This document shows, piece by piece, positions 1-8,451 of a stretch of DNA of 64,000 nt. The notes below the pieces were generated by a model, which worked only from the letters and a program-made list of their open reading frames with translations, searched no databases and was not told where the DNA came from. Within the stretch, counting starts at the first letter, position 1. Each line of letters starts with the position of its first letter. This stretch comes from Methylobacterium sp. PvR107 (GTDB lineage: Bacteria; Pseudomonadota; Alphaproteobacteria; Rhizobiales; Beijerinckiaceae), in the NCBI RefSeq assembly GCF_017833295.1, contig NZ_JAFIBW010000001.1:6014001-6078000 (forward strand). The letters run 5' to 3'. Both the position numbers and the translations under genes were made by a program.

Positions 1-562
1 GCGCCGCGCACAGGCAGAGCGCTGCGGTGAGCCCGAGACCGAGGACCAGCAGCCACCAGAAAGCCGGCTCGCGCGCGGTGGCCCGCTCGGGCGCGCGCCG
101 CCGCAGCTCGTGCGACGCATAATCCGCCACCTGCTCGGGGATTGCGGCGAACACGGCCTCGCGCAGACGTGTCGGGCTGGCGATTGCCGGCATGGCCGCC
201 CGGCGCGGGCCGTCGAGGAGGTCCGCGATCATCCGCCCGCGGGGCGCCAGCACGCAGGGCGCCACCGCCCCGGGCGCCAGCGGCGCGAGACCGGCCACCA
301 CGCTGTCGGGGAAGCGCAGGCCCAGGCCGAACGGAATCGGCCCGTCGAGGTAGGGAGCGTCGAGCGCCCGGGCCAGGGCCCGGTAATAGGCGCCCTCCGC
401 CATCAGGCCGGCCTGGAGCAGGGCGGTCGCCGCGTCGGTCCCGGCCTCGGCCGCGTCGGCGGCGGCCCGTGCGAGCAACCGGCCGTCGACGCCCTCGGCC
501 TGCAGGAAGGCGATCTCCGGCGGCAGTGTTGCCTGTCGCGCGGGCGGGCGCTGGAACGACAC
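1..562 (-). CDS. Membrane glycosyltransferase family 2, N-terminal part (runs off the left edge)
   Basis: The reading frame on the minus strand is open from a GTG at 562 to the window edge, giving 187 residues. GGGGGAG lies about 8 nt upstream of the GTG and supports this start. The first ~110 residues are helical and Ala/Leu-rich with the pattern LLARAAADAAEAG, LLQAGLMAEGAYYRALARAL. This resembles the GspE/MshE N-terminal (MshEN-like) module found in front of some cellulose-synthase-like glycosyltransferases. A hydrophobic membrane segment starts near residue 170 (FWWLLVLGLGLTAALCL). The catalytic domain would lie outside the window, so the glycosyltransferase call is inference from this domain order. 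Its start faces the solute-binding-protein gene 45 bp away. Confidence 0.55.
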   Translation of the reverse strand, partial: MSFQRPPARQATLPPEIAFLQAEGVDGRLLARAAADAAEAGTDAATALLQAGLMAEGAYYRALARALDAPYLDGPIPFGLGLRFPDSVVAGLAPLAPGAVAPCVLAPRGRMIADLLDGPRRAAMPAIASPTRLREAVFAAIPEQVADYASHELRRRAPERATAREPAFWWLLVLGLGLTAALCLCAA

Positions 563-607
563 GCCGTGCGCTCCCCCGGTGGCCCCAGGTCGTGGTAGAG
601 GAGGGGG

Positions 608-1558
608 GTGAGCCAGTCCCCGCCCCCACGCTCCGAGAGGAGCACCACCCCCTCCCGATCGTCAAGAGGCGATAGGACAGGCATCCCATTCCGCTTCGCG
701 GTGGCCGCGCTCGCCGCCGCGCTCCTCTGGCCGCCGCCCGCTGGCGCCGCGGCGCCGAACGTGCCCCAGGCCGCGCCCGCCGCCACCCCCGTCGTCACGG
801 TGCCGGATTTCTGGAACCCGCGCAGCCGGGGCGAGCGGATCGAGGCGCCGCAGACCGGCCGGGCGGTCCGCTTCCTCACGGACGACGAGTTCCCGCCGCT
901 GCATTTCGCCGGCCCCGACGGCAACCCGACGGGCTTCGTGGTCGAACTCGCGCGGGCCGTCTGCGAGAAGCTGACGATCACCTGCACGGTGCAGGCGCGC
1001 CGCTTCGACACCCTACTCGACGCCCTCGACAGCCGGCAGGGCGACGTGGTCGCGGCCGCCATTCCCCTGACGGCGACGCTGCGGGAGAAATTCCTGGCGA
1101 CGCGGCCGTATTTCCGCTGGCCGGCGCGCTTCGCGGCCCGGACCGACAAGGGCCTGCCGGTTCCCTCGGCGGCGGCCCTCGCCGGGCGCAGCGTCGGCGT
1201 GATCGCCGGCAGCGCGCATGCGGCCTACCTCAAGGCGTTCTTCCCGAAAGCCGTCCCGAAGGACTTCACCGACCTCACGGCGGCCGAGGGCGCGCTCAAG
1301 CGCGGCGAGATCGACTACCTCTTCGCCGACGGCCTGAACCTCGCCCTCTATGTCGGCGGCCAGGACGCGGAGACGTGCTGCGCGCTGACCGGCGGCGACT
1401 ACTTGGAGAACCGCTACTTCGGCGAGGGCATCGGCCTGATCACCCGCCAGGAGGACGCGGCCCTGTCCCGGGCGCTGGACGACGCGCTCCAGCGGGTCTG
1501 GGACGACGGCAAGTACACCGAGCTGTACCTGCGGTTCTTCCCGGTGAGCCCGTTCTGA
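608..1558 (+). CDS. Periplasmic amino-acid-type solute-binding protein (SBP_bac_3 family)
   Basis: The product is up to 316 aa and probably exported. A hydrophobic stretch (FAVAALAAALLW) followed by AGAAA looks like a signal peptide. The mature part has the SBP_bac_3 layout: FLTDDEFPPLHF near the start of lobe 1, GFVVELARAVCEKL, a central VGVIAGSAHAAYL hinge region and the terminal DGKYTELYLRFF helix. It would bind a polar amino acid or similar small ligand for an ABC importer, but no permease or ATPase lies beside it, so it may act as an orphan or sensory binding protein. The GTG at 608 has GAGGAGGGG just upstream at short spacing; a later start closer to the signal peptide cannot be excluded. 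Confidence 0.8.
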   Translation: MSQSPPPRSERSTTPSRSSRGDRTGIPFRFAVAALAAALLWPPPAGAAAPNVPQAAPAATPVVTVPDFWNPRSRGERIEAPQTGRAVRFLTDDEFPPLHFAGPDGNPTGFVVELARAVCEKLTITCTVQARRFDTLLDALDSRQGDVVAAAIPLTATLREKFLATRPYFRWPARFAARTDKGLPVPSAAALAGRSVGVIAGSAHAAYLKAFFPKAVPKDFTDLTAAEGALKRGEIDYLFADGLNLALYVGGQDAETCCALTGGDYLENRYFGEGIGLITRQEDAALSRALDDALQRVWDDGKYTELYLRFFPVSPF

Positions 1559-1951
1559 GGGCTCTCATCGCCAGCGGGAATCCGGAATCCTGCCCGCCGG
1601 GCTTCGGCTGTCGGATGGCACCATAACGGATCTGCTCGAGAAGGTCGTGGCGAGGGCGCGCGACCTGTCCCCGGACCTTCAGAATGACCGCACGGCCCGG
1701 TATTCGGCGCCTCGTCGTGCGTCCTTGCCCATACGCGATCACGTGCCGCGTCCGCGCAGATGAGGTCGTCGTACTGGGCATTCGACACAGTGCGCGTCGG
1801 TCACGTGTCTGAGGCCGCCGACCTTCCGCACCCACATCGCTGCGGGCAATAGCGACGCCGGTTGCCCATCTGGGCGTTCCGCTCCGATGCGAACCGCTCT
1901 AGGGTGCGCGCTCCCCATTCGCGTTCAGCCCCGAAGATCATTCCCGACGAC
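1559..1951. other. Intergenic region upstream of lysK
   Basis: This is about 390 bp between the solute-binding-protein stop and the lysK start. I see no convincing gene. The lysK frame stays open upstream to a TTG at 1862, but that stretch does not resemble any LysRS N-terminus. No clear terminator or promoter could be assigned by eye. Confidence 0.5.
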
Positions 1952-3655
1952 ATGCCAGCCGCTCCGCCAGCCCTGATCCTCGACGCCGACACCATCGAGG
2001 CCGCCGCCAACGCCGCCGCCTGGCCCTTCGAGGAGGCGCGCAAGCTCGTGGCGCGGCTGGAGAAATCCGGCAAGACCGAGGTGCTGTTCGAGACCGGCTA
2101 CGGCCCCTCGGGCCTGCCGCATATCGGCACGTTCGGGGAGGTTGCCCGCACCTCCATGGTCCGGCACGCCTTCCGGGTGCTCACCCGCGACGCGGTGCCC
2201 ACCCGGCTGATCGCCTTCTCGGACGACATGGACGGGCTGCGCAAGGTCCCCGACAACGTCCCGAACCGGGAGATGCTGGCCGACCATCTGAACCAGCCGC
2301 TCACCCGCGTGCCGGACCCGTTCGGCACCCATGACAGCTTCGGGGCGCACAACAACGCCGAGTTGCGCCGCTTCCTCGACGCGTTCGGGTTCAGTTACGA
2401 GTTCCGCTCGGCGACCGAGTGCTACCGCGCGGGCGTGTTCGACGCGACGCTGCTGCGCGTGCTGGAGCGCTACGATTCCGTGATGGAGATCATGCTGCCG
2501 TCGCTGCGCGCGGAGCGCTCGGCGAGCTACTCGCCGTTCCTGCCGCTCCACCCGGTCACCGGCCACGTGATGCAGGTGCCGATCGACGAGGTGAAGGCCG
2601 AGAGCGGCACGATCGTATGGCGCGATCCCGCCACGGGCGAGCGGTACGAGACCCCGGTGACCGGCGGCCACGCCAAGCTGCAATGGAAGCCCGACTGGGC
2701 GATGCGCTGGGTGGCGCTCGGCGTCGATTACGAGATGGCCGGCAAGGATCTGATCGACTCGGTCAAGCTCTCGGCCAAGATCGCCCGGGCGCTCGGCGGC
2801 GAGCCGCCGGAGGGCTTCAATTACGAGCTGTTCCTGGACGAGAAGGGCCAGAAGATCTCGAAGTCGAAGGGCAACGGCCTGACGATCGACGACTGGCTCA
2901 AGTACGGCACGCCGGAATCCTTGAGCCTGTTCATGTACAGCAAGCCCCGTGAAGCCAAGCGCCTGTTCTTCGACGTGATCCCCCGGCACGTCGACGAGTA
3001 TATCGGCTTCCTCGACCGCTACGCCGGCCAGGACGCGAAGCTGCGGCTCGGCAACCCGGTCTGGCACCTCCACGCCGGCAACCCGCCGGAGCCCGAGCGG
3101 GTCGAGGGCGCGAGCCTGACCTTCGCGATGCTGCTCAACCTCGCCGCGGTCGCCAACACCGAGGATCCGGCGGTGCTGTGGGGCTTCATCCGCCGCTACG
3201 CGCCGCGGACAGGGCCGGAGACCCATCCGGGCCACGACCGGCTGGTGAAGCACGCGCTGACGTACTTTTCGGACTTTGTGCGGCCGGCCAAGACCTACCG
3301 GGCGCCGACCCCGGAGGAGCGGGCCGCCCTGGAGGACCTGTCGGAGACGCTGGCCGAGCATGCCGGCTCCACCGATCCGGAGGCCCTGCAGGCGGCGGTC
3401 TACGAGGTCGGCCGGCGCCACTTCCCCGACACGTCCGGCAAGGCCAAGAGCCCGGACGGGCGGCCCGGCGTGTCGCAGGCGTGGTTCACGAGCCTCTACA
3501 ACGTGCTGTTCGGCGAGGCGCGCGGCCCCCGATTCGGCTCGTTCGTGGCGCTCTACGGCGTCGACGAGACCCGGGGCCTGATCGCCTCAGCCCTGTCGGG
3601 GGCGCTGGTGGCCGAGCATGCGGCCTTCGCGGCCGGCAAGGCTTCGGTCGCGTGA
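1952..3655 (+). CDS. lysK: Lysyl-tRNA synthetase, class I
   Basis: A 567-aa cytoplasmic enzyme that charges tRNA-Lys using ATP. It is the archaeal-type class I LysRS typical of alphaproteobacteria, not the class II LysS/LysU form. The Rossmann-fold signature [10 protein letters not shown] (HIGH-type) is near residue 55, and the KMSKS-type loop reads KISKSKG near residue 310. Length and full collinearity fit the family. I chose the ATG at 1952 because [14 protein letters not shown] begins conserved sequence; the upstream extension does not. It is followed after 7 bp by the flavoprotein gene on the same strand, so the two may be cotranscribed. Confidence 0.95.
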   Translation: MPAAPPALILDADTIEAAANAAAWPFEEARKLVARLEKSGKTEVLFETGYGPSGLPHIGTFGEVARTSMVRHAFRVLTRDAVPTRLIAFSDDMDGLRKVPDNVPNREMLADHLNQPLTRVPDPFGTHDSFGAHNNAELRRFLDAFGFSYEFRSATECYRAGVFDATLLRVLERYDSVMEIMLPSLRAERSASYSPFLPLHPVTGHVMQVPIDEVKAESGTIVWRDPATGERYETPVTGGHAKLQWKPDWAMRWVALGVDYEMAGKDLIDSVKLSAKIARALGGEPPEGFNYELFLDEKGQKISKSKGNGLTIDDWLKYGTPESLSLFMYSKPREAKRLFFDVIPRHVDEYIGFLDRYAGQDAKLRLGNPVWHLHAGNPPEPERVEGASLTFAMLLNLAAVANTEDPAVLWGFIRRYAPRTGPETHPGHDRLVKHALTYFSDFVRPAKTYRAPTPEERAALEDLSETLAEHAGSTDPEALQAAVYEVGRRHFPDTSGKAKSPDGRPGVSQAWFTSLYNVLFGEARGPRFGSFVALYGVDETRGLIASALSGALVAEHAAFAAGKASVA

Positions 3656-3662
3656 GCGCGCG

Positions 3663-4274
3663 ATGATCGTCGACAGCCTCGCCGCATTGGAGGCGATCTA
3701 CCGCGCGTCCCTGGCGCCTGCCTCCACGGTGAAGGTGGCGGCCTCGATCACGCCGGACTACGCGGCGCTGATCGCGGCCGCGCCCTTCGCGGTGCTGGCG
3801 ACCTCCGGCCCGGACGGGCTGGATTGCAGCCCCCGCGGGGACCGGCCGGGCTTCGTGCGGATCGCCGATCCGCGCACGCTGATCCTGCCGGACCGGCGCG
3901 GCAACAACCGGATCGATTCCTTGCGCAACATCGTGCGTGATCCCCGGGTCGCGCTGCTGTTCCTGATCCCCGGCTCGGGCACGACGCTGCGGGTGAACGG
4001 ACAGGCGGTGATCTCGGCCGATCCGGACCTGCTCGCGTCCTTCAGCGTCGATGGCCATCCGCCGCGCACTGCAATCGTGATCACGGTGGCGGAGATCTAC
4101 TTCCAGTGTGCAAGGGCGATCATCCGGGCGCGACTGTGGGATCCCGAAGCCCACATCGATCCGGCGAGCCTGCCGAGCCCGGGGGCGATCCTGGCGGCGC
4201 TCACCGCGGGCGCGGTCGGCGGCCAGCGTTACGACGCGGAATGGCCGGAGCGGGCGGCCAAGACGCTGTGGTGA
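3663..4274 (+). CDS. Pyridoxamine 5'-phosphate oxidase-related FMN-binding protein (MSMEG_1061-like)
   Basis: A 203-aa protein with the split beta-barrel pattern of PNPOx-like flavoproteins: FAVLATSGPDGLDCSPRGD, then RTLILPDRRGNNRIDSLRNI, then RVALLFLIPG and TLRVNGQA. Members usually bind FMN or a related cofactor and act as small oxidoreductases; the substrate of this subfamily is not known. It lacks the C-terminal dimer region of true PdxH, so it should not be called PdxH. It follows lysK at 7 bp. Its last 46 bp overlap the convergent MazE-like remnant. Confidence 0.85.
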   Translation: MIVDSLAALEAIYRASLAPASTVKVAASITPDYAALIAAAPFAVLATSGPDGLDCSPRGDRPGFVRIADPRTLILPDRRGNNRIDSLRNIVRDPRVALLFLIPGSGTTLRVNGQAVISADPDLLASFSVDGHPPRTAIVITVAEIYFQCARAIIRARLWDPEAHIDPASLPSPGAILAALTAGAVGGQRYDAEWPERAAKTLW

Positions 4275-4450
4275 GGCTCGTCGAGCTCGGCGAGGGCGGC
4301 GTCGAGGAAGGCGTCGTCGGCCGCCTCGACTTGCGCGACCAGCAGCGACTGGCGCCGGCATTCCGCGGCAAAGCCCGGCTGGCTCGTGTCGTGAGGCTCC
4401 CAGGTTTTCGGCGCGATCGGCGTGACCATCGGCGTCTCGGTCTCCGTCAT
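4229..4450 (-). pseudogene. C-terminal remnant of a MazE-family (DUF3018) antitoxin
   Basis: A 73-codon open frame whose central part (QPGFAAECRRQS, then FLDAALAELD) matches the C-terminal half of DUF3018/MazE-family antitoxins. The expected N-terminal segment with an RxRxRMRAQGLRP-type motif is missing and replaced by an unrelated MTETETPMVTP start. No MazF-like toxin lies beside it. It ends inside the flavoprotein gene on the other strand. I read it as a leftover of a toxin-antitoxin pair, though a short expressed peptide is possible. Confidence 0.5.
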
Positions 4451-4510
4451 GGCAACCGGTGAGGCGACCGGACGACGAACGTCAAGACGGGCAGGAATTC
4501 CGAACACCCC

Positions 4511-4597
4511 CGTCCTTGCGAGCGTAGCGAACAAACCCGTGGCGCCACGTCCACCGATGTCCCGCCCTGGGTCGATTCGCTGCGCCCGCGATGACGG
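4511..4597. repeat. Intergenic palindromic repeat, family A, copy 1
   Basis: This sequence opens with CGTCCTTGCGAGCGTAGCGA and closes with TCGCTGCGCCCGCGATGACGG, the inverted ends of a REP-like element common between genes in Methylobacterium and other alphaproteobacteria. A second copy lies at 13214-13307. It separates the MazE remnant from the transglutaminase stop. Confidence 0.75.
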
Positions 4598-4606
4598 AGC
4601 GCCACC

Positions 4607-5506
4607 TCACCCGACCAGTGCGAGATCCTGCGTCTCGGTGTCGGGGATGACATCCACTTCGACCTTGAGGCGCTGCTTGCCCGAGCCGCTGACGATGCCG
4701 TCGACCGGCGCCACGTCGCCGTAGTCCCGGCCGCGCGCAACCACGATGTGGTCGTCCCGCACCGCCACGCTGTTGGTCGGGTCGAGGCCGAGCCAGCCGT
4801 CGCCGCACCAGACCGCCACCCAGGCGTGACTCGCATCCGCCCCGCGCAGGCGCGGGCGGCCCGGCGGCGGCACGGTCCGGAGATAGCCGCTGACATAGGC
4901 CGCCGGCAGGCCCATGCCGCGCAGGGCGGCGATCATCACGTGGGCGAAGTCCTGGCAGACCCCGGCCCGCAGCGCGAAGGACTCGGCGAGCGGCGTGTAG
5001 ACGTTGGTGGCCCGGGAATCGAAGCGGAAATCCTGGCCGATGCGCAGCATCAGGTCGTGCGCCGCTCCGTAGGCGCTGCGGCCGGGCGAGAAGCTCGGCC
5101 GCGCGTAGTCGGTCACCGCGGAGAGCAGCGGAACCCGGCCGCTCGGGAACAGGAAGTGCACCGGCGCGCGGCCGCCGAGGTCCCGACCGGCGACCACGGC
5201 GTCGCGGACCCGTTCCCAGGACATCCCGGCTTCCGGCGGCGGCGGGGCGGGACGCTCGACCCGCACGGTGGACAGCGCCTCGACGCTGAAGGTGGTGTGG
5301 GGCGTCTCCAGCGTGACCGCCACCGCGTCGATGCCGAAATAGTCGCGCCGCATCACCGCGCGGGCCGGGCTCGGGTCGATCGTGACGGCGCTCGCCAGCA
5401 CGCTCTGGCCCTCGCAATCCTGCGGCTTGAGCCGCAGGGTGCAGCGGGCGAAGTGCACCGGCTTGCCGTAGCGGTAGGTCGTGCGGTGGCGCAGCGTGTA
5501 GATCAT
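4607..5506 (-). CDS. Transglutaminase-like cysteine protein (Bact_transglu_N + transglutaminase core)
   Basis: A 299-aa cytoplasmic protein. The N-terminal beta domain starts IYTLRHRTTYRYGKPVHFARC, the usual opening of the family. The papain-like core carries the triad: Cys in AGVCQDFAHV (~residue 188), His in DASHAWVAV (~227) and Asp in LGLDPTN (~245). Such proteins hydrolyse or form amide bonds. It is the last gene of a minus-strand run with the ATP-grasp/alpha-E gene and the DUF2126 gene. This association is known from genome surveys and was proposed to make or trim a peptide or amide product; the product is not known. The start is the ATG at 5504-5506 and the Shine-Dalgarno is weak. Confidence 0.9.
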   Translation of the reverse strand: MIYTLRHRTTYRYGKPVHFARCTLRLKPQDCEGQSVLASAVTIDPSPARAVMRRDYFGIDAVAVTLETPHTTFSVEALSTVRVERPAPPPPEAGMSWERVRDAVVAGRDLGGRAPVHFLFPSGRVPLLSAVTDYARPSFSPGRSAYGAAHDLMLRIGQDFRFDSRATNVYTPLAESFALRAGVCQDFAHVMIAALRGMGLPAAYVSGYLRTVPPPGRPRLRGADASHAWVAVWCGDGWLGLDPTNSVAVRDDHIVVARGRDYGDVAPVDGIVSGSGKQRLKVEVDVIPDTETQDLALVG

Positions 5507-5654
5507 CCCGGCGATCGTCCATCGCGACGTCCGCCGCCCGCGGTCGCCGGCAAGCGCGAAGGCGCGCCGCAGCCGGCCGGCCTGCGCGGCCTGCAGACCT
5601 TTGGCAGCGTGCTGCGGATCGTCCGCGCGGCGGCAGCGCCAGGGACACCCAGCA

Positions 5655-8189
5655 TCACGCCAGCCCCGTCAGCTTCTCGGGGCGAAGCGCGTTCGGCCCG
5701 GCGGGGAAATAGCGGGCCGCGATCCCGTCGGCGAGCCGCTCCAGGTCGGTCGCGAGCGCGGTGAGGCGCACGGCGTCGAAATCGGCGGCCTCGCCGCTGC
5801 GCAGATCCGACAGGATCCGGGCGGCGAGGCGGCAATGCGGCTCGGGGAGGCCGTCGGCGGCGAGCGCCGGCAGGTCGGCGAGATGGCGGGCGATCGCCTC
5901 CGCCTGGAAGGCGATCGAGCGCGGGTTGTAAGGGTCGAGCAGGACCATGTCGCGGACCGGGTCGAGGGCGGCGCCCTGCATGTATCGGCGGCCGTAGCTG
6001 ATCTGCGAATCGGAGAGCGACAGCATCACCCCGAGACAGCCCGGGGTCGCCTCGTCGTTGGCGAAGGCCAGCGCGAAGGCGCAGGTGTTGATCGCCCGCT
6101 CGATCCGCCGGCCGAGCTCGACGAAGTGCCAGCCCTCCGCCCGGCTCATGTTCTCGTGGGTCAGGCCGGAGAGCGCCGCGAGGTGGCTCAGCGCCCGCTC
6201 GGCGCGGCCCGCAAGCTGCGACTCGGTGAAGGTGCGCTCGGTGTCGAGGGACAGGAACTCGTTCAGGTCGGCGAGCACACGCCAGGCCTCGCCGGACAGG
6301 CGGGCGCGGAGCGCAGCGGCGTTGCGGCGGGCCGAGACGATATGGGCGCGGGCCGAGCCCGGCCGCTCGCGCCCGGCCAGCGCCTCCTGGGCGAGGCGGG
6401 CGGTGGGCAGGCCGGCCGCGCCGATGCTGCCCCACTCGTGCAGCAGGGCTCGGAGCGCCAGGGCCGCAGGCGTGTCGAGGGCGCCCGAGATGTCGGCCCC
6501 GACCGCGTCCCCGACGCTGCGGAGATGGGCGAGGACGAGCCGGATTACCGCCTCGGCGCGCTCGAGATAGCGGCCGAGCCAGAACAGGCCGTCGGCCGCC
6601 CGGGAGGGCAGGTGGCCTCCGACCCGCCGCACCCGCGGGGCCGCCTGCGAGCCGATCAGCGGCGCGGCGACCGGCTTCTGGGACAGGACCCAGACATCGG
6701 CGGAGCGGATGCCGAGGCGCATCTCGATCGGGTCGACATCCTCGCGCTCGGACACGCGGCAGAAGCCGCCCGGCATGACCTGCCAGCCGAGAGGCGTCCG
6801 GGTGGCGAAGACACGGACCACGAAGGGGCGGGGCACCAGGACGAGGCCGGCCTCGCCGCGCTCCCAGCCCGGCATGGTGGAGAGCGGCGCGGCTTCCTGG
6901 GCGACGTAGTCGAAGGGCCGGTCGCGCAGGGCCTCGACCACCCGCGTCCGCTCGGCCGCCAGGACCGGGCCCGCCAGGATCGCGTCGCGCCCCGCCCCGC
7001 GCTGGGGCGTGGCGGCCGGGCGCAGGGTCAGGCTGTCGAGGTTGGCCTGAGCGTGGGCCAGACCCTCGAGGTCACCGCACCACCACGTGCGCGGATGGCC
7101 GAGCCGCAGGGGTTCGCCCAGCACCCGACGGGCGATGCCGTCGAGATAGGGGGCGAGCGCCGCCGATTCGACGAGCCCCGCGCCCGGCATGTTGGCCATC
7201 ACCAGGGAGCCATTGCGCAGGGCGTCCAGGATGCCGGGCACGCCGAGCCGCGAGGCCGGGTTCAGCTCCAGGGGATCGAGGAAGTCGGCGTCGATCCGCC
7301 GCCACAGGGCGTCGGCGCGCTTCAGGCCGGAGACGGTGCGCACGTGCAGGCGCCCGTCCTGCATCACGAGGTCGTCGCCCTCCACCAGCATCAGGCCGAG
7401 ATAGCGGGCGAGCGCCGCCTGCTCGACATAGGTGCTGCTGTAGGGGCCCGAGGTCAGTAGGCAGATCCGCGGGTCCGCACGCTCGGCACCCAGCGCAAGC
7501 CCGTCGCGGAACGCCTGGAAGAAGGTCGGCAGGCGTTCGACATAGAGGTCCTGGAAGAAGTCCGGGAAGGTCCGGGCCAGGACCATCCGGTTCTCGAGCG
7601 CCCAGCCCAGGCCCGAGGGCGCCTGGGTCCGGTCAGCCAGCACCTGCCAGCGTCCGTCCGGACCCCGGCCGAGATCGGCGGCGTAGAGCTTCAGGTAGTG
7701 GCCGCCGGGGGGCGTGACGCCCTGAAGCGGGTGCAGGAACTCGGGCGTGCCGGCCACGATCGCGGCCGGCAGCAGCCCCTCGGCGACCAGGCGGCCCTCG
7801 CCGTAGGCGTCGGCCAGGATCGCCTCCATCAGCTCCGCGCGCTGGACGATCCCGGCGCTGAGCGCCTCCCATTCGGGCCCCTCGATGACCAGGGGCAGGC
7901 AGCCGAGCGGCCAGGGGTGCTCGCGCTGATCGCCGGCGATGCGGAACGAGATGCCGGCGTCCCGGATGTGCCGCTCCGCCGCGACGAACCGGGCCATGAT
8001 CTCCGGCTCGGTGAGGCCGCCGAGACGGTCGAGCAGGCGCGGCCACGCCCCGCGGGGCTGGCCGTCGGGTCCCAGGAACTCGTCCGGCCGGCCGGGGGCG
8101 GGGCGATAGCCCGCCGTCCAGCGGGCGACGCGCTCATGCGGGCCCTCCGGCTCGGCTCGGCCGGGGCTTCCGGCGAGCGCCGCCTCCAT
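5655..8189 (-). CDS. Circularly permuted ATP-grasp protein fused to alpha-E domain
   Basis: An 844-aa fusion. Residues ~60-470 form a circularly permuted ATP-grasp domain (CP_ATPgrasp): FRIAGDQREHPWPLG, GGHYLKLYAADLGRGPDG, LADRTQAPSGLGWALENR, ICLLTSGPYSSTYVEQA and PRTWWCGDLE. Residues ~530-840 are the alpha-E helical domain (LPSRAADGLFWLGRYLERAE). ATP-grasp enzymes join a carboxylate to an amine through an acyl phosphate, so this is a candidate amide ligase, with alpha-E as partner or scaffold. Many genomes carry the two as separate genes; here they are one. I start at the ATG at 8189, since the 30 upstream codons do not look conserved. It lies between the DUF2126 gene and the transglutaminase gene. 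Confidence 0.9.
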   Translation of the reverse strand: MEAALAGSPGRAEPEGPHERVARWTAGYRPAPGRPDEFLGPDGQPRGAWPRLLDRLGGLTEPEIMARFVAAERHIRDAGISFRIAGDQREHPWPLGCLPLVIEGPEWEALSAGIVQRAELMEAILADAYGEGRLVAEGLLPAAIVAGTPEFLHPLQGVTPPGGHYLKLYAADLGRGPDGRWQVLADRTQAPSGLGWALENRMVLARTFPDFFQDLYVERLPTFFQAFRDGLALGAERADPRICLLTSGPYSSTYVEQAALARYLGLMLVEGDDLVMQDGRLHVRTVSGLKRADALWRRIDADFLDPLELNPASRLGVPGILDALRNGSLVMANMPGAGLVESAALAPYLDGIARRVLGEPLRLGHPRTWWCGDLEGLAHAQANLDSLTLRPAATPQRGAGRDAILAGPVLAAERTRVVEALRDRPFDYVAQEAAPLSTMPGWERGEAGLVLVPRPFVVRVFATRTPLGWQVMPGGFCRVSEREDVDPIEMRLGIRSADVWVLSQKPVAAPLIGSQAAPRVRRVGGHLPSRAADGLFWLGRYLERAEAVIRLVLAHLRSVGDAVGADISGALDTPAALALRALLHEWGSIGAAGLPTARLAQEALAGRERPGSARAHIVSARRNAAALRARLSGEAWRVLADLNEFLSLDTERTFTESQLAGRAERALSHLAALSGLTHENMSRAEGWHFVELGRRIERAINTCAFALAFANDEATPGCLGVMLSLSDSQISYGRRYMQGAALDPVRDMVLLDPYNPRSIAFQAEAIARHLADLPALAADGLPEPHCRLAARILSDLRSGEAADFDAVRLTALATDLERLADGIAARYFPAGPNALRPEKLTGLA

Positions 8190-8263
8190 CACGGCCCCCC
8201 GGTCACTGCGGCTTGCGGATCCACGCATCGTGGACGGCGACGCGGCCGCACAAGGGAGCGCGG

Positions 8264-8394
8264 CTCCCCTCGCCCGCACGGGAGAGGGGCAGGGTGAGGG
8301 ATCGGGTCTGCCCGAAAGAGGCGCGTCCTGCCGGCGCGTCGAGCCCGAAGCCTCTCGTCCCTCACCCCAACCCTCTCCCGCACGGGGGAGCGGG
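8264..8394. repeat. Pair of inverted REP-like elements between amidoligase-cluster genes
   Basis: Two ~37-bp copies face each other at 8264-8301 and 8358-8394. The second reads TCCCTCACCCCAACCCTCTC and then CCGCACGGGGGAG; the first is its near-perfect reverse complement. The transcript could fold into a large hairpin between the DUF2126 gene and the ATP-grasp gene and might reduce expression of the downstream gene. Elements of this kind are common between genes in related genomes. The rest of the 262-bp gap shows nothing recognisable. Confidence 0.75.
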
Positions 8395-8451
8395 CGCGTC
8401 GCGCTCTGTCGCCCGCGTCGGTGTCCGACCCAGATGTGTGAACATCGTGGA

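Noticed and set aside
1862..1951. N-terminal extension of LysK from a TTG
   Set aside because: Residues before MPAAPP have no LysRS similarity and no ribosome site; the ATG at 1952 is better.
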